Notes under the pieces: model-generated
Told to the model about the DNA's origin: nothing
The model's input: only the letters and a program-made list of their open reading frames with translations
Database searches by the model: none
Origin: Ryuthela nishihirai
Taxonomy: Eukaryota > Arthropoda > Arachnida > Araneae > Heptathelidae
Length of the DNA: 64,000 nt
Assembly (NCBI GenBank): GCA_038380435.1
Contig: JAWZYU010000018.1
Coordinates: forward strand, 49,586,251-49,650,250
Direction of reading: 5' to 3'
Program-made: the position numbers and the translations under genes
In this document: positions 23,282 to 33,764 of the stretch, one piece after another
How positions within the stretch are numbered: the first letter of the stretch is position 1
Layout: the number at the start of each line of letters is the position of its first letter

Positions 23282-24396
23282 TTGATCAAATTAAAATTGC
23301 ATACCTTGTTATGCAATAATTATCCAGCTTATTGCTGTGAAGAAATTGAACAGGTTCAACGTATTGTTCTAGGTGTTTATATTGATAGCTCCTTAATTTG
23401 GAAAATTCACATTGTAAAACTAACAAATACACTTATACAAATGTTATATAAATTTTATTATTTAAAAAAATCCTCAGTAATAAAATGCTAATAACGTTAT
23501 ACAAATCTTGCGTCCAATTTGCTCTACAGTATGGTATTACAAGTTGAGGAGGAACATACATTTCATCATTAAGGAGCCTAATTTCGATGCAAAATAAATT
23601 TATATTTCAAAATTTAACAAATAAATATAAAACTGTTAACATTTTTTGTAAGTATTATATTTTAGGTGTATTTCCACTAATACAATTTTTTTGTTTACAG
23701 AATATTAGGGGGGCGGGGATGACTCAGTCGGTAGCGCGCCAGGCTCATAATCTGTAGTTCCCAGGTTCGAGTCCCAGCTGCGTCAGCGTTGAGAATTATC
23801 TCCGCAAAATTCCCTTCCCTGCCCACGGTTAGTAGGGGACACCGACGGGCATGGAAAGACCACCGTCCGTCATATGGGATATTAAGCCGTGGTCCCGTGT
23901 ACAGGAGAGCCACGTTAAAAAACACGATGGATGACAATGACGGGAGGCTACCATCTGTCTCCCAACAGCTGTTCCAGTGGGTCCCCTCCCCCAACCTTCT
24001 CTGAGCCTTCGGGGTCCATATGACCTGGCCATTTAGCCCATGGTGTGCAAAAAAGTGCCGCTCAGAGGTAAAACAACCCAACCCAACAACAGAACATTAA
24101 ATTACTTCTGTAAAAGCCACAATGCAGTGCTGCATTATACAAATTATTCTATACGAGATGACGGGAAAAGGTTTCTGTTGCCATTTGCAAAAAAAGAAAT
24201 TATGCACAAATATTTTGATTATTTGGCACCTAAAATTTTTAATTCTTTACCGATTATAATTCGAAGTGAAACTAATTTTATGCATTCCCGATTTCTCATT
24301 GCTAATTATCTAATGGGCATTACTAATGCTGACAACCTGTTTTCAGTGTTTTCAGTTTCAACCTGTAAAGTAAAAAGAAATAATTCATTTTTATAA
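23282..24396 (+). pseudogene. C-terminal part of jockey/CR1-like LINE ORF2
   Basis: The first block has VQRIVLGVYIDSSLIWKIHI, the familiar LGV.iDssLtWk.Hi stretch just after the RT domain of jockey/CR1/I-type LINEs, then KLTNTLIQMLYKFYYLKK. After the SINE, the second block reads NRTLNYFCKSHNAVLHYTNY, DYLAPKIFNSLPIIIRSETN and ends with SVSTCKVKRNNSFL before a stop. The 'P.ifNsLP' signature is the usual C-terminus of these ORF2 proteins and recurs at 43690-44007. There are stops and a frameshift between the blocks. The RT core itself is not present because of 5' truncation. Confidence 0.8.
23708..24088 (+). mobile_element. Full-length SINE-1 (381 bp) with TSD, inside the LINE
   Basis: Bounded by ACAGAATATTA (23697-23707) and ACAGAACATTA (24089-24099), an 11-bp TSD with one mismatch. 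The head reads ATGACTCAGTCGGTAGCGCG, CTCATAATCTGTAG and GGTTCGAGTCCC. CAT lies in the anticodon-loop position and the surrounding pattern resembles elongator tRNA-Met, which I take as the ancestor. The body and AACCCAACCC tail match the family. Pol III transcription from the internal A and B boxes is expected from the family, not shown. Confidence 0.93.
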
Positions 24397-24652
24397 ATTC
24401 TTTGTTGTTTATTTGCACATCTTTTTCTTCTTTATGTAAAGTTGAGTGTCAATGTTGCCAAAATTATGTACTTAAATAATTTGCATGTTAACCTACATGA
24501 GCTTAGATGCTCTTGGGTTAATAAGAGTATTATAAATATATGCTCTTTGTAACCTTATTAATATAATAAACTGACTGAGTGATTGACAGTCCCCAGATCG
24601 AAATCCTATCGAGCATCTTCAGGATGAAGTGGTAAGGGCTGTTCGCAGCGGG

Positions 24653-25061
24653 ACTGTGCCGCTGTTCAATTTGCAGCAACTGCGCGACACATTCATTTTC
24701 GCATGTACAATATTCCTGCACAATGCATCCAGCATCTTGTAATTTCCATGACCCTATGAATTCAGCTCTTCTGAAAGCCAAAGGAGGCGTAACACGGTAC
24801 TAGGTAGGTGTACCTTATAAATTGATATCTCAGTCTAAGTGAATGTGATCAGACATATGGATTGTGCCGCTGTTTAATTTGCAGCAACTGCGCGACACAT
24901 TCATTTTCGCACGTACAATATTCCTGCACAATGCATCCAGCATCTTGTAATTTCCATGACCCTATGAATTCGGCTCTTCTGAAAGCCAAAGGAGGCGTAA
25001 CACGGTACTAGGTAGGTGTAATTTATAAATTGATATCTCAGTCTAAGTGAATGTGATCAGA
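24653..25061 (+). repeat. 208-bp tandem duplication of the Tc1-A 3' end
   Basis: GTGCCGCTGTT.AATTTGCAGC starts at 24656 and 24864, and AATGTGATCAGA ends each unit at 24853 and 25061, so the period is 208 bp. The units differ at only a handful of positions. They encode LFNLQQLRDTFIFACTIFLH, the C-terminus of the transposase, so the duplication involves the 3' coding end and UTR. Confidence 0.92.
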
Positions 25062-26110
25062 TACCATTTCGCCGCACAAAATTTTGAAAGTCGCGAATTA
25101 AGTTCTGAAACAAGCTGAATGAAACTTTCAATAAAATTTACCATTTCAACTGATTTCATAAAACGTGAAACGTGAACAAATTTTTTGTTGCTAAATATTC
25201 ACTGTAAACAAAGCAATATCATTTAATGTTTTCCCGTATACACAAAACTACTCAATTTTTCCAATTGAGGAATTTGTTTTCAATGTTTCCATATATTACC
25301 TTGAATATTTCAAAAGTGTGCTTTCTAGACGGTAATTAACGAATCACAGTATTATTTCTTTTCATAAGATTGCTTTCAAAATCAATAAAACATATCTAGA
25401 AAAAAGTGTGGCTTTATTTGAGGCATCAGTTGATTCATTTATCTCAGTGGCTAACCATTTCAATTCTTATATTTATTTTAACTAAACTTCAATATCTCTG
25501 GATAGCTTACAAATCCTTCGTCGTATTCTTGAAAAGTGATAGTATAGTAATTTTGTTTCTCAGCTATTGATGCAAAAACTCCTCAAACTCACCTAAAAAT
25601 GTTTTATTAATTCTTCACTAAAGGAATATACCTTCTTGCTTTAAGCAATTCGTTGAAATCTTAAGGGTTTCTAGTTTTTTGTCCCCAAATGAAAATGGTC
25701 TTTAAGAGAATGAAGGCATAATCTTAGACGTGTGATATATTTATAGTTTGAGTCCGCCAGAGGTAGCAATAACCCAGTTTGAGTTCGTTAGAGTCCCTGC
25801 ATCAGCCATCATCATTAAATCACCTTCTTAAAAAGCACGCAGTTTCATCCATTATAGGAAGTTCTAGAACTCATCCTCCGAGACACTGCTCGATATAGAA
25901 AATACCACACCAAGAAGTATTTTTCGGAGCATCATGCAAATAGGTGGGTATGTGTCGACAGTTGGGTTATGTAAATGAGTGCAGTTGAGAACCAATCACG
26001 TAATAGTTGAAGGAGATAACAAGCCAAAACGGCTCGGCGTAGATAAGTTTGGTCGTTCTTACCTGGGCGTGTGGACCACTTCATCGGAGTGATCTCGGTG
26101 GCGAAAGCAC
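25062..26110. other. No gene seen
   Basis: About 1 kb of AT-rich DNA followed by more balanced sequence from 25850. I see no motif. The balanced part immediately precedes the Tc1-B fragment and may belong to its flank. Confidence 0.45.
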
Positions 26111-26119
26111 GTGTAAGGA

Positions 26120-26554
26120 ATGAGAATGGCTGGGCGGCGTCATCGGGAATCTTACGATTACACGGACACATACCAGAGGCTTCATCATAGGCTACTCACG
26201 ACTGGTTGGTCCTTGCGTCGCATCGCATCAAAAACGCATCGGAATGCAACAACTGTTGGCCGAATTTGGCAACAGTGGTTGAAGGAAGGTAATGTGCTTC
26301 GTCGTAGTGGGACTGGTGCACGTAGGCAGATGTCTGAATTCCTCGATCGCCGCATTCGACGGCAAGCCATAACAGCCCCACAATCGACAGCAGATGACAT
26401 TCGACGCGGTGTACAGGCAATTACGGACATCCTCGTGTCGATACAGACTCTGAATCACAGGTTGGCTAAGGCAGATTTGCGCATTTGCCAGCCATTGCGA
26501 CGATGCCACTCACCACAGCACATCGTTGCGCAAGATTGCAGTGGTGCCAATTGA
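26120..26554 (+). pseudogene. Tc1-like transposase, N-terminal half only (Tc1-B)
   Basis: 144 codons with two helix-turn-helix-like blocks typical of Tc1-family DNA-binding domains: TTGWSLRRIASKTHRNATTV then GRIWQQWLKEGNVLRRSGTG, and RQAITAPQSTADDIRRGV with a PLRR basic stretch. The catalytic DDE domain is entirely missing; after residue ~135 the sequence runs into tRNA-like SINE debris. No frameshift is needed to read the DNA-binding part, so the truncation may be relatively young. A protein of DNA-binding domain only could in principle bind TIRs, but no promoter or expression evidence is visible. Confidence 0.8.
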
Positions 26555-26640
26555 GAGTCTAGAGATGACGATTCTGGTGCGCTACCAACTGAGACCTGGA
26601 CTGGTACTCTACCGACTGACCCCACTTCAGGGTATATGGA
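26555..26640 (-). mobile_element. Two abutting tRNA-like SINE head fragments
   Basis: On the minus strand GGTCAGTCGGTAGAGTACC and, about 28 bases further, GTCTCAGTTGGTAGCGCACC occur in tandem, each an A-box-like SINE-1 head. The second continues to a weak AATCGTCATCTCTAG in the anticodon position. They lie at the broken edge of the Tc1-B fragment. Confidence 0.5.
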
Positions 26641-28481
26641 TAGCAGAGTGGAGGGTGAAAGCAACTTAGAGCAGGCCCAAAATAGAAAGTTGCCCACAAA
26701 GCCCACGTAAGTTTTTGAAGTGTAAAGGACCATTGGTGAGTCAGAAGAGAGCAAGGTCCTGGAGTTCCTGCAAGTAATCAGGCTTGAAAGAGATGTGAGT
26801 CCAAGCGATATGCAAATCTGATCTACTCAGATTCTGGAAAAATAATATAAAATATGGATGGCAAGAGCTGAAAACACGACAACAAAAGTGCATGAAACGT
26901 TTTAATCAGAGGTCTACATACACTAGAGGAAGAACACGTATGGCTGCGCCATTGGATGCCATGGCGCAATAAAAAGCCAGTGTGAATTACGAATATCTGG
27001 ACAAAATACCAGAGTCGTACCTCAAACAGATGTTTCTGTTAAGATCCCCAGACATGCTACAAAAGCATAATATGGATATAATATTTTCAATAAATAAAAC
27101 CGAAGATCAACGTGATTAGTATGTAGGTGTAGCATATGATCGATTATCAAGTGTCGGATTAATTGGGATGCGGATTAACCAGGATGTTTAAAACAATAAT
27201 TAATGACCTAAAATAATGCAGGATAGAAGAAAAAGGCCACTGAAATACAATTGGACAGTAAAGGGTTTCACGGAGTACAATGTTTTCAGCACAATTCGCC
27301 GAAAGGCCAATGAAGGTGGAAAAGGCAAACTTCTTTGCTCTCCTATTTTAAATGAATTAAATAAGTCCATGCTAAGCTATTTTGTTTAATTAGAAGCGTT
27401 TTTTACATTTTGTATGGATGGGAGATTGACCGAAATTGTTTTTTCCCATTCATTCTGGATAATGACAGTATACTGTAATTCATAATGCAAAAATATATTT
27501 AATAATAGGAAACATTTTTATATGCGTGTGTTCTCAGTACCTAGGTGTGCTGCTAGTCACTGAATTTGTCAAAATAACTATTGTTATCAGCTTCCCAACA
27601 TAATATTTATCTGAACCATTGAGGTTAGTTTGTTTGATGATTCTATATTATTTCGGTAATTTTCTACGTATTTTTGAAGTTTCTGTTTTGCAGCATTCAC
27701 TTACTCGTGAAAGAGTATAGCAATATTTAAATTTCTATTAGCACAAGACACTGAACTATAGAGCTTGAACCATAGAGCACTATGAGACAACCAGCTTCTG
27801 CTTTGATTGACATCAGGACCTATTATATGTTTTAGAGAAAAAAATGTTTTAATTGCTCTTTCTGTTAAAGAGAAACCTATCAGAGCGAAACTCATTTTTT
27901 AAGTTAAATTATTTCTTGAATTTTATGTCAACATGTAGTCTGCGTATTTACCATTGACTGAGCCTTTTTTGCTGTCTTCTCATACGTTATACTTATCAGT
28001 AATCGGACTTCGATGCAGTTCAAGAAGCCAAGAAGTTCTTTCTGGACTGAACTTTGAGTTTTTCCTTTCTCATTATTCATAGAATCTTCAGATAATATTG
28101 CTCATAGTATTGTTGCTGACCACTACCCTTAATGGCTTATAGATCAGCAACTGAACCTAATATCAGATGCGAACGAACCTACGATGCGAAAAGATTAACC
28201 TTAAATCGTGAACTCCAAAGTTAATATTGCTTAACAAAGCACACTGAATAAACTGAAGAAATTAGCAGATTTAGTCTCTTTGTAACAATTTATGTATTCT
28301 ACCGAGAAATACGATTGCATAGTGTTTTATAATAACTACAAAAATTGATTGTCATTATAGTAAAAATACGTTATCTGTATCTTTTTTGCTTAACTGGCTT
28401 CGCTCCATTGTGAACTATGGTACTATTACCAAAACGGTCCCTAGTACATGTAGGACTCTATGGTTTCAATGGATAATAGTT
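26641..28481. other. No gene seen; possible pogo-like TIR remnant at 27145-27195
   Basis: GTCGGATTAATTGGGATGCG followed by GATTAACCAGGATG (27152-27190) resembles the GGATTAACCGGG-type terminal repeats of pogo/Tigger elements. No transposase frame or matching partner end was found. The rest shows no supported gene. Confidence 0.35.
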
Positions 28482-28489
28482 CTCTAGAC

Positions 28490-28692
28490 CAGTGGTTCTC
28501 AAACATTTATGCTTCACATACCCCTTGGAAATGTGTATGTAACTGGCGTACCCCTTGTATACTGTATATAGATATAATTATAATTATAGTATAACAATTG
28601 GAATGAAACTTTGTTACTAGATCCGGCGACTTTTGAGCTCTCACGGCGTATCCCAAAAACTTTTACCTCGTACCCTACGTTGAGAACCCCTA
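28490..28692 (+). mobile_element. hAT-type MITE, 203 bp, with perfect 8-bp TSD
   Basis: Starts CAGTGGTTCTCAAAC and ends GTTGAGAACCCCTA, the CAG-rich TIR style of hAT elements. CTCTAGAC occurs at 28482-28489 and 28693-28700, a perfect 8-bp TSD as hAT transposases make. The interior (TGTAACTGGCGTACCCC, TTTGAGCTCTCACGG, TCCCAAAAACTTTTACC) is shared with two other copies. It has no coding capacity and needs an unlinked autonomous hAT. Confidence 0.93.
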
Positions 28693-28700
28693 CTCTAGAC

Positions 28701-30394
28701 AGTGAATTAAAAATGAGTGGCATATTGTTTCTGACACGTGTACTATAGTCGTAGAAATTGTCATTAAAGTTAAATGTTACAATAATAGTACTATACGCAA
28801 CAAAATAATTTATAAAGACAGCGATTGAAAATTCAAATTATTTAATGGAATATTTAAAAATTAATTAATTAAATATATTTTAATTAAATTTTAAATTAAT
28901 ACATGAATTTAATTTTGCGAAATTAATTAAATACATTTTCGAAAGAATAATTAATTTATTTTCTTAAAAGTAATTAAATGATTAAATAATGATTGGGATT
29001 GGTTAAGAACATTTTAATTATTCCTATTCAGAGAGTGTGAAACAGAAAAAATTTAAAAATGCATGAAATTTAAGTACAGCAATGCAATACTGTAACGCTC
29101 CAATTTAACATTTAAAGGTATCATAACAAAACAACAAATATTCTGCAAGAATAATCTATAAACTCTTATGAGATGTAATATGCAAATTTCTGTTTCGGTA
29201 TCAGCCTTAAATGCATTGTATATCTGCTAACATGAAAACAAATATTCCTTCGACTTATTTTAAATATCTAAGAGACCATTAAACACAACACTTCGTCTAG
29301 AATTCATTTGAAACGTAGCCAAGAAACAGGATACGCCAGTAAGTGAGGGAAGTTGTATATATGTATTTTTGTTAAACGTTTTCTGCTCCATTTTTGTTCG
29401 AAGTCCTTCATACGGCTACCACGTACCTCACCGTGGTGTACGTGTGTGAGTTCGTCCGTGAAGAGGTATTCATGTGCTCCGTAATGGAGAATCTAGTAGG
29501 CTTGTCGCTAAAGCTTAGCAGGATAACAGTTTGGACAGAGGCCAGTGTAACGCAATGACACTAGATTATTTTTGTCTGCAGCCCGGAAAAGAAGGAGAAG
29601 TGGGAAGATATGATCAAATTCTCATCATCAGTCTACAGGTCATGGTTCAGTGGACGATGCAGGGTCCATTAGATAGTTGTTTATTTTGTTTCCCGTTTTC
29701 GTGGAAGGTCACGAATATTTCTTTACCTCCCAGTCGCCGTAAGTGTTAGCGAATACGTGACAACCCAAATGCAGAAGTGAGAATGCCACAGAATTGTTTG
29801 AGTCTGTCTGTGGTCAGTCTGCTGACCATCAGCTGAATATCTCGTGTGGATGAACCTAGACACTAACAGAAAGTAATGGTTGGAACGTGGACCAACATTC
29901 GCTATGGCTGAAAACGTTTCGCATCTTGATAGGCCTTATGAGTTAGATTTCTTTTTCGGTTGCAAGGACCCATAAACGACAGTCTGCTGTACACTGACTT
30001 GACACATTTTTTTATGTAGAAACGCTTGCGAATCGTTTAATAAGAGTGTCATAGACTTTTTACTCTGTATAAAATTACTGCAATGATCGTAATAGCTTTT
30101 GCTTATGAATACAGCCAATGTTCATCTACAAGGTTCCCACCGGTGGTTAAACGTTAAGTAAAAAGGTACTGTGGAAAAAACAATTTTCGATATAAACTAC
30201 AATCAACGTCAATAAATCAAATGTGGAAAACTATTTTGACTGCCCTTATTTAGCTGACTTTTAAAATATACTGTACCCTAAAATGAATTTCGTAACTAGT
30301 ATGCAAAAAACTAAAAATAGAATAAAAGTGAGAGTTAAAGAGAACCAGTTGTTAATGGATTTGGCCGTTTTCATATTGAGAGGAATTTTAATGC
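28701..30394. other. No supported gene; very AT-rich at 28800-28990
   Basis: TTAATTAA-rich block at 28840-28990. Between 29395 and 29770 base composition is more balanced and there is a 72-codon frame (29531-29749, MDRGQCNAMT...), but I recognise no domain. CTCACCGTGGTGTACG near 29429 is a short hairpin-like word. No repeat copy identified. Confidence 0.4.
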
Positions 30395-30462
30395 ACATTA
30401 TGGATTAAATGGCCAAAGGGCTCACAGTTGGATAGAGGAAAGGGACTCATTGTACAGCTATT
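30395..30462 (-). mobile_element. SINE-1 3' end fragment
   Basis: CATTATGGATTAAATGGCC, GGGCTCACAGTTGGATAGAGG and GGGACTCATTGTACAGCT match the minus-strand 3' third of SINE-1. It is cut off at a run of cytosines. Confidence 0.65.
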
Positions 30463-30570
30463 ACCCCCCCCCCCCCGAGAGGGAACCACCTTGTCGTGGT
30501 GGTGGTGGGGGGGGGGGGCTTGAAGGCCCATCGAAATCTAAGGCTCTGCTAGCCGGTTTGGCGTTAATGT
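30463..30570. repeat. GC-rich block with C/G homopolymers and hairpin
   Basis: A run of about 14 C is followed by ACCACCTTGTCGTGGTGGT, a short perfect stem (ACCACC/GGTGGT), and then a run of about 12 G, so the C and G runs could also pair. A similar GAACCACCTTGTCGTGG word is familiar to me from 5' ends of arthropod LINEs, but I cannot confirm the link here. Confidence 0.5.
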
Positions 30571-31558
30571 GAAAAATTAATCAGTTAATACTAATTTGAA
30601 AGTATCTATCTTGAAAAGAAAAGTTGACTCATGTTGGAAATAGTTATTTATTACATTAAGTTAATTGAAAGCATGATGCTGAGGTAGAATTACTGTATTT
30701 TTGGATCAATATATTGAAGACGGAAATCTAAATGTTATTTCAATACTGTAAATATACTTTTAATGTTATTAAATTTTAGCAAAGGTTCGTGTAACTTCTG
30801 TCAAAATTCGTTACATTTTTTCTTGTACAATATTCGGCAAAAGATGTACCGCACAAATACCTAAAATAACTTTCATAAATCATAATGATGCACAAAACTA
30901 AAATAATATTATCTTCGGATTAAAAATTGTTTGATTGGTTCACTCTGGCATAAACCAGACTTCCGAATTTCAAAAAGTCAAGGGGAAAATATATACTATC
31001 GAAATATTGTTTCATTCATTTTATTACCTATCTGTACTATCAAGTGTGTTCTTGATTTTAAATTAATAAATATTTATTTGTAGATGTTTCTTGATTTTAT
31101 ATGTATTATGCATAAAAACAATTTATGGAACACCGTTCCGTGAATTCTGGCAGAATAAAAAAAAAAGTCTTGCTTTTATTGATTAATGCTTTTTCATTGT
31201 GGTATTCAGCAAAGTCGCTCAGAATTTTTTACTGTACCACAAACAAAAAAATTTGCTGAAAAAAAAAAGCCGCTTAATGTATCATCTACTGGATAAATAT
31301 TGTAGGAATATTGAAGCAAACGTAAAAAAAATTATTTGTTCGATATTTTCGATATAAAAATTTCAACTAAAAGTTCTCGTATTTAAATTATCTAAAGGGA
31401 TTAAAGTTCAATTTTTTATAAAAAAAGTCCAATCCTACAAGAATGACTTTCCTTAAGGGGAGTATATTTATTACATAAAACAGTACACCTGTTCGATACC
31501 TCCCACTTGTGTATACTCTAGTAGAGCATCTAGTAGAGGTAGAAAGCCAGAGGAAGTT
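30571..31558. other. AT-rich stretch, no gene seen
   Basis: No coding frame, SINE or TE motif recognised. Confidence 0.5.
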
Positions 31559-31570
31559 ATGGGTAGACTG

Positions 31571-31610
31571 ATAGTTATAGAAGTAAGGTACTAGTTATAG
31601 AAGTAAGGTA
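31571..31610. repeat. 20-bp tandem duplication
   Basis: TAGTTATAGAAGTAAGGTA occurs twice, period 20 bp, with a decayed third start at 31618. Confidence 0.85.
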
Positions 31611-31670
31611 CTAATTCTAGTTATAGGATAAAGGTAATACTTCACATCTACAATATATTATGATTACTAA

Positions 31671-31800
31671 TAGCCATATTTAAGAGATTACAAAAATAGC
31701 CATATTTAAGAGACTACAAAAATAGCCATATTTAAGAGATTACAAAAATAGCCATATTTAAGAGACTACAAAAATAGCCATATTTAAGAGATTACAAAAG
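31671..31800. repeat. 26-bp minisatellite, five units
   Basis: TAGCCATATTTAAGAGA begins at 31671, 31697, 31723, 31749 and 31775: five complete 26-bp units. Units alternate between GATTACAAA and GACTACAAA, so variants repeat with a two-unit (52-bp) period, suggesting duplication of dimers. There are no unique spacers, so it is not a CRISPR. Confidence 0.97.
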
Positions 31801-31823
31801 ACATTTGAATTGATTCTGTAAAG

Positions 31824-32024
31824 CAGTGGTTCTCAACCTATTATGCATCACGTACTCACTGGAAATGTGTATTTAACTGGCATACCCGTTTATATACATA
31901 GATAAAACTATAGTTATAGTATAATAATGCCAACTTAGCGACTTTGTTACTAGATCTAACGACGTTTGAGCTCTCACGGTGTACCCCAAAATATTTTACC
32001 GCGTATCCCACGTTGAGAACCTTG
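31824..32024 (+). mobile_element. hAT-type MITE, second copy
   Basis: CAGTGGTTCTCAACC to GTTGAGAACCTTG with the same interior words as 28490-28692. Flanked by CTGTAAAG (31816-31823) and ATGTAAAG (32025-32032), an 8-bp TSD with one mismatch. It has no coding capacity. Confidence 0.9.
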
Positions 32025-32092
32025 ATGTAAAGGATAACGTTTCATAATTCTAGAAGTTTTACGAACCATTATTTGTCTAATGGAATTTTCTT

Positions 32093-32215
32093 GTGTTGTT
32101 TTTCTACTGCGGCCCTGTTTCCTCAGAGACATTTTTTTGTGACACATCATACATATTTACAGGCTCGTGTCAGACCTCTTTAGCAAGAAGCTTCTTGAGA
32201 GGAAGTTTTTATTAA
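32093..32215 (+). mobile_element. SINE-2 body fragment
   Basis: TTTTCTACTGCGGCCCTG, ATTTACAGGCTCGTGTCAG and GCAAGAAGCTTCTTGAGAGG match the second half of SINE-2. The tRNA-like head is missing or too decayed. Confidence 0.65.
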
Positions 32216-33061
32216 TAGAATAATTTTGTTCGTAAAGTCTAAAAACTGAAATTTTCATTTCATATGATTTTTACCAGCTCAGGTCACATATATTACGAGT
32301 AATCTATCAGTCTTTGAGAACACTTGGTTGCTGTACTTTTGAGGAAAACAACGAAATATAAAGTAGTATTATATTATAAACATGCTTTTATATTAACACC
32401 GGGTTTTTGTTTTAAATATATTGTTGTGACAAAAGCAACTATATTATTTAAAATTATGTTTTTTCTTCTTTGAATTATTATTTCTCCAAATACATAAATG
32501 ATTTAATACAAGACGTCTAAAGAGAAATCAATGTTTCAATCAGATTTAAATAAAGGGATAAACATTAGAATAAAAATTAAGTAATCTTAACTTTATTCTA
32601 ATTATCAGAGGTCCTTTAAATGGACGTTTTCTCCTGTACTAACATAAATTACAAGAAATCTGTACAGAGTCTGAACGAAATTCATCAGAATTCGCTTAAA
32701 ACTTTAAACAAATATATAATATATATGTTTAGAAAATGTTTTGGGATATTCTGCCTATTAGTTCTGTGTAAATACTTATGTTTAAAGATAGCTATTTGCT
32801 GACACGATAATTTTTTTTAATTGATGCACTGATGTAAAAGGAAGAGTTAAAAATGAAAGGGGCGCAATTGTCGACCACATATACTCTTCCATTTTCTGAT
32901 AAAAGAAAGACGCTTCTATAGTTCCTGAAATTAACTTCTGGATGCTCTAGAAAGAGCAAATAGCATCCAACAGCCAAAAACTAGTGGGCACAGTGGGAGC
33001 AGACTGAAGGCTGAAAAACAACAGCTGCTAGCTGAAGAATAATCTTACGTAAACTGTGTTT
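32216..33061. other. AT-rich stretch, no gene seen
   Basis: The short frames at 32620-32802 and 32792-32977 show no domain. No repeat copy recognised. Confidence 0.45.
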
Positions 33062-33265
33062 ATGCTGTCCCAGAGGCCGCACAAGTATGGCTGGGGAGCA
33101 CAGGGACCTGGTTTCAAATCCCAGATAAGGCATGGATGTTGGTGTTTTCTCTCTTCTGAAGTCTCTCTTCCCTCAGCCTTTTCTGTGTTGCGAGTTGAAC
33201 TGATAAGCCTCTCTGTCAGACCTTTCGTGAGTGGTGGCTGCCTGAAAAGAGAAATTTATATTTTA
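33062..33265 (+). mobile_element. SINE-2 copy, diverged
   Basis: GGGACCTGGTTTCAAATCCC (B-box region), GGCATGGATGTTGGTGTTTTC, CTGATAAGCCTCTCTGTCAG and GTGGTGGCTGCCTGAAAAG follow the family order. The A box is decayed. The 142-codon frame at 33056-33484 reads through this SINE and into AT-rich flank and is not a gene. Confidence 0.75.
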
Positions 33266-33736
33266 TTCATTATTTATTTAATTAGTATTCATCTAATATT
33301 TTCGTTCGTAATTATATGCAGTAGGTTTTGTAATTGTTATAAGTGTTCCCAAAATATAAACAAAGTTATGATTATATTAGTGAATTTATCTGAATTGTTA
33401 TTAGTTTCATCCCGAAGAGAGCATTTATTTTGGTGGAGGAATACTTTTTCAATTTCTTCTAGACTTTGCAATTTGTTATCTTAGTATTAATTCTATAATT
33501 CTATAATAACATTTATAATATGAAATAAAAATATTATTACTATACGACAACTGTAACAAATCATTTGTAAATTTTTTCAATAATTTTCAAAATGACCTTG
33601 CTTAGTGGCTTTAGTGTAAATTCCTAGTGTGATATTAATTTTTAAATTTACCACGGAAAATCTGATTCCCTAATATGTAATGGTATACTTTAAACACTAG
33701 TTGCATTGGGCAAGTGACAACTGTGTACCTTGCCTG

Positions 33737-33764
33737 TGGTGGCTCAGTCGGTAGCGCCCAGGAT
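33737..33764 (+). mobile_element. SINE-1 head fragment
   Basis: GGTGGCTCAGTCGGTAGCGC is the A-box region of a plus-strand SINE-1. It is cut at CCAGGATT, where a minus-strand SINE-1 begins. Confidence 0.7.

Larger units (their letters stand above)
23260..24582 (+). mobile_element. Jockey/CR1-like LINE, 5'-truncated, inserted in Tc1-A
   Basis: It splits the transposase between EHAGRFSCF and QSPDRNPIEH with almost no loss of coding positions. It encodes the end of a LINE ORF in two blocks, 23282-23491 and 24090-24396, separated by a SINE. The 3' part (24397-24582) is an AT-rich UTR with AATAAGAGTATTATAAATAT-like tail. It is a different LINE clade from the RTE-like copies. Confidence 0.8.
22503..24745 (+). 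pseudogene. Tc1-like DD34E transposase, broken and split
   Basis: A cut-and-paste transposase of the Tc1/mariner superfamily acts in the nucleus on TIRs at TA targets. In order I see a helix-turn-helix-like stretch (TVSRVYRKWCEKQK after correcting by eye for decay, about 22560-22612), LERIVQANRQATKSEI (22680-22730), VAWSDESRFPLHH (first catalytic Asp, codon at about 22923), HDNAPAHKAGIVTEWFLEHAG (second Asp, codon at 23185) and, after the insertion, QSPDRNPIEHLQDE (Glu, codon at 24611). Leaving out the insertion, Asp and Glu are separated by about 34 residues, the Tc1 spacing. There are at least three frameshifts and several stops. All three catalytic residues are still legible. Confidence 0.85.
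22500..25061 (+). mobile_element. Tc1-like transposon (Tc1-A), interrupted by a LINE
   Basis: The plus strand carries a decayed Tc1-like transposase split by a 1.3-kb retrotransposon insertion at about 23260-24582. The left part has a helix-turn-helix-like N-terminus and two catalytic blocks; the right part carries the third. The last ~205 bp are tandemly duplicated (24653-25061). I could not fix the outer TIRs. The AATGTGATCAGA word that ends both duplicated units may lie near the right TIR. Confidence 0.85.

Noticed and set aside
23695..24081. 128-codon minus-strand frame as a gene
   Set aside because: It lies wholly over SINE-1 and similar frames recur over other SINE-1 copies (34103, 51732, 51953).
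31671..31800. CRISPR-like array
   Set aside because: Units are contiguous 26-bp repeats without unique spacers, and the DNA is eukaryotic. It is a minisatellite.
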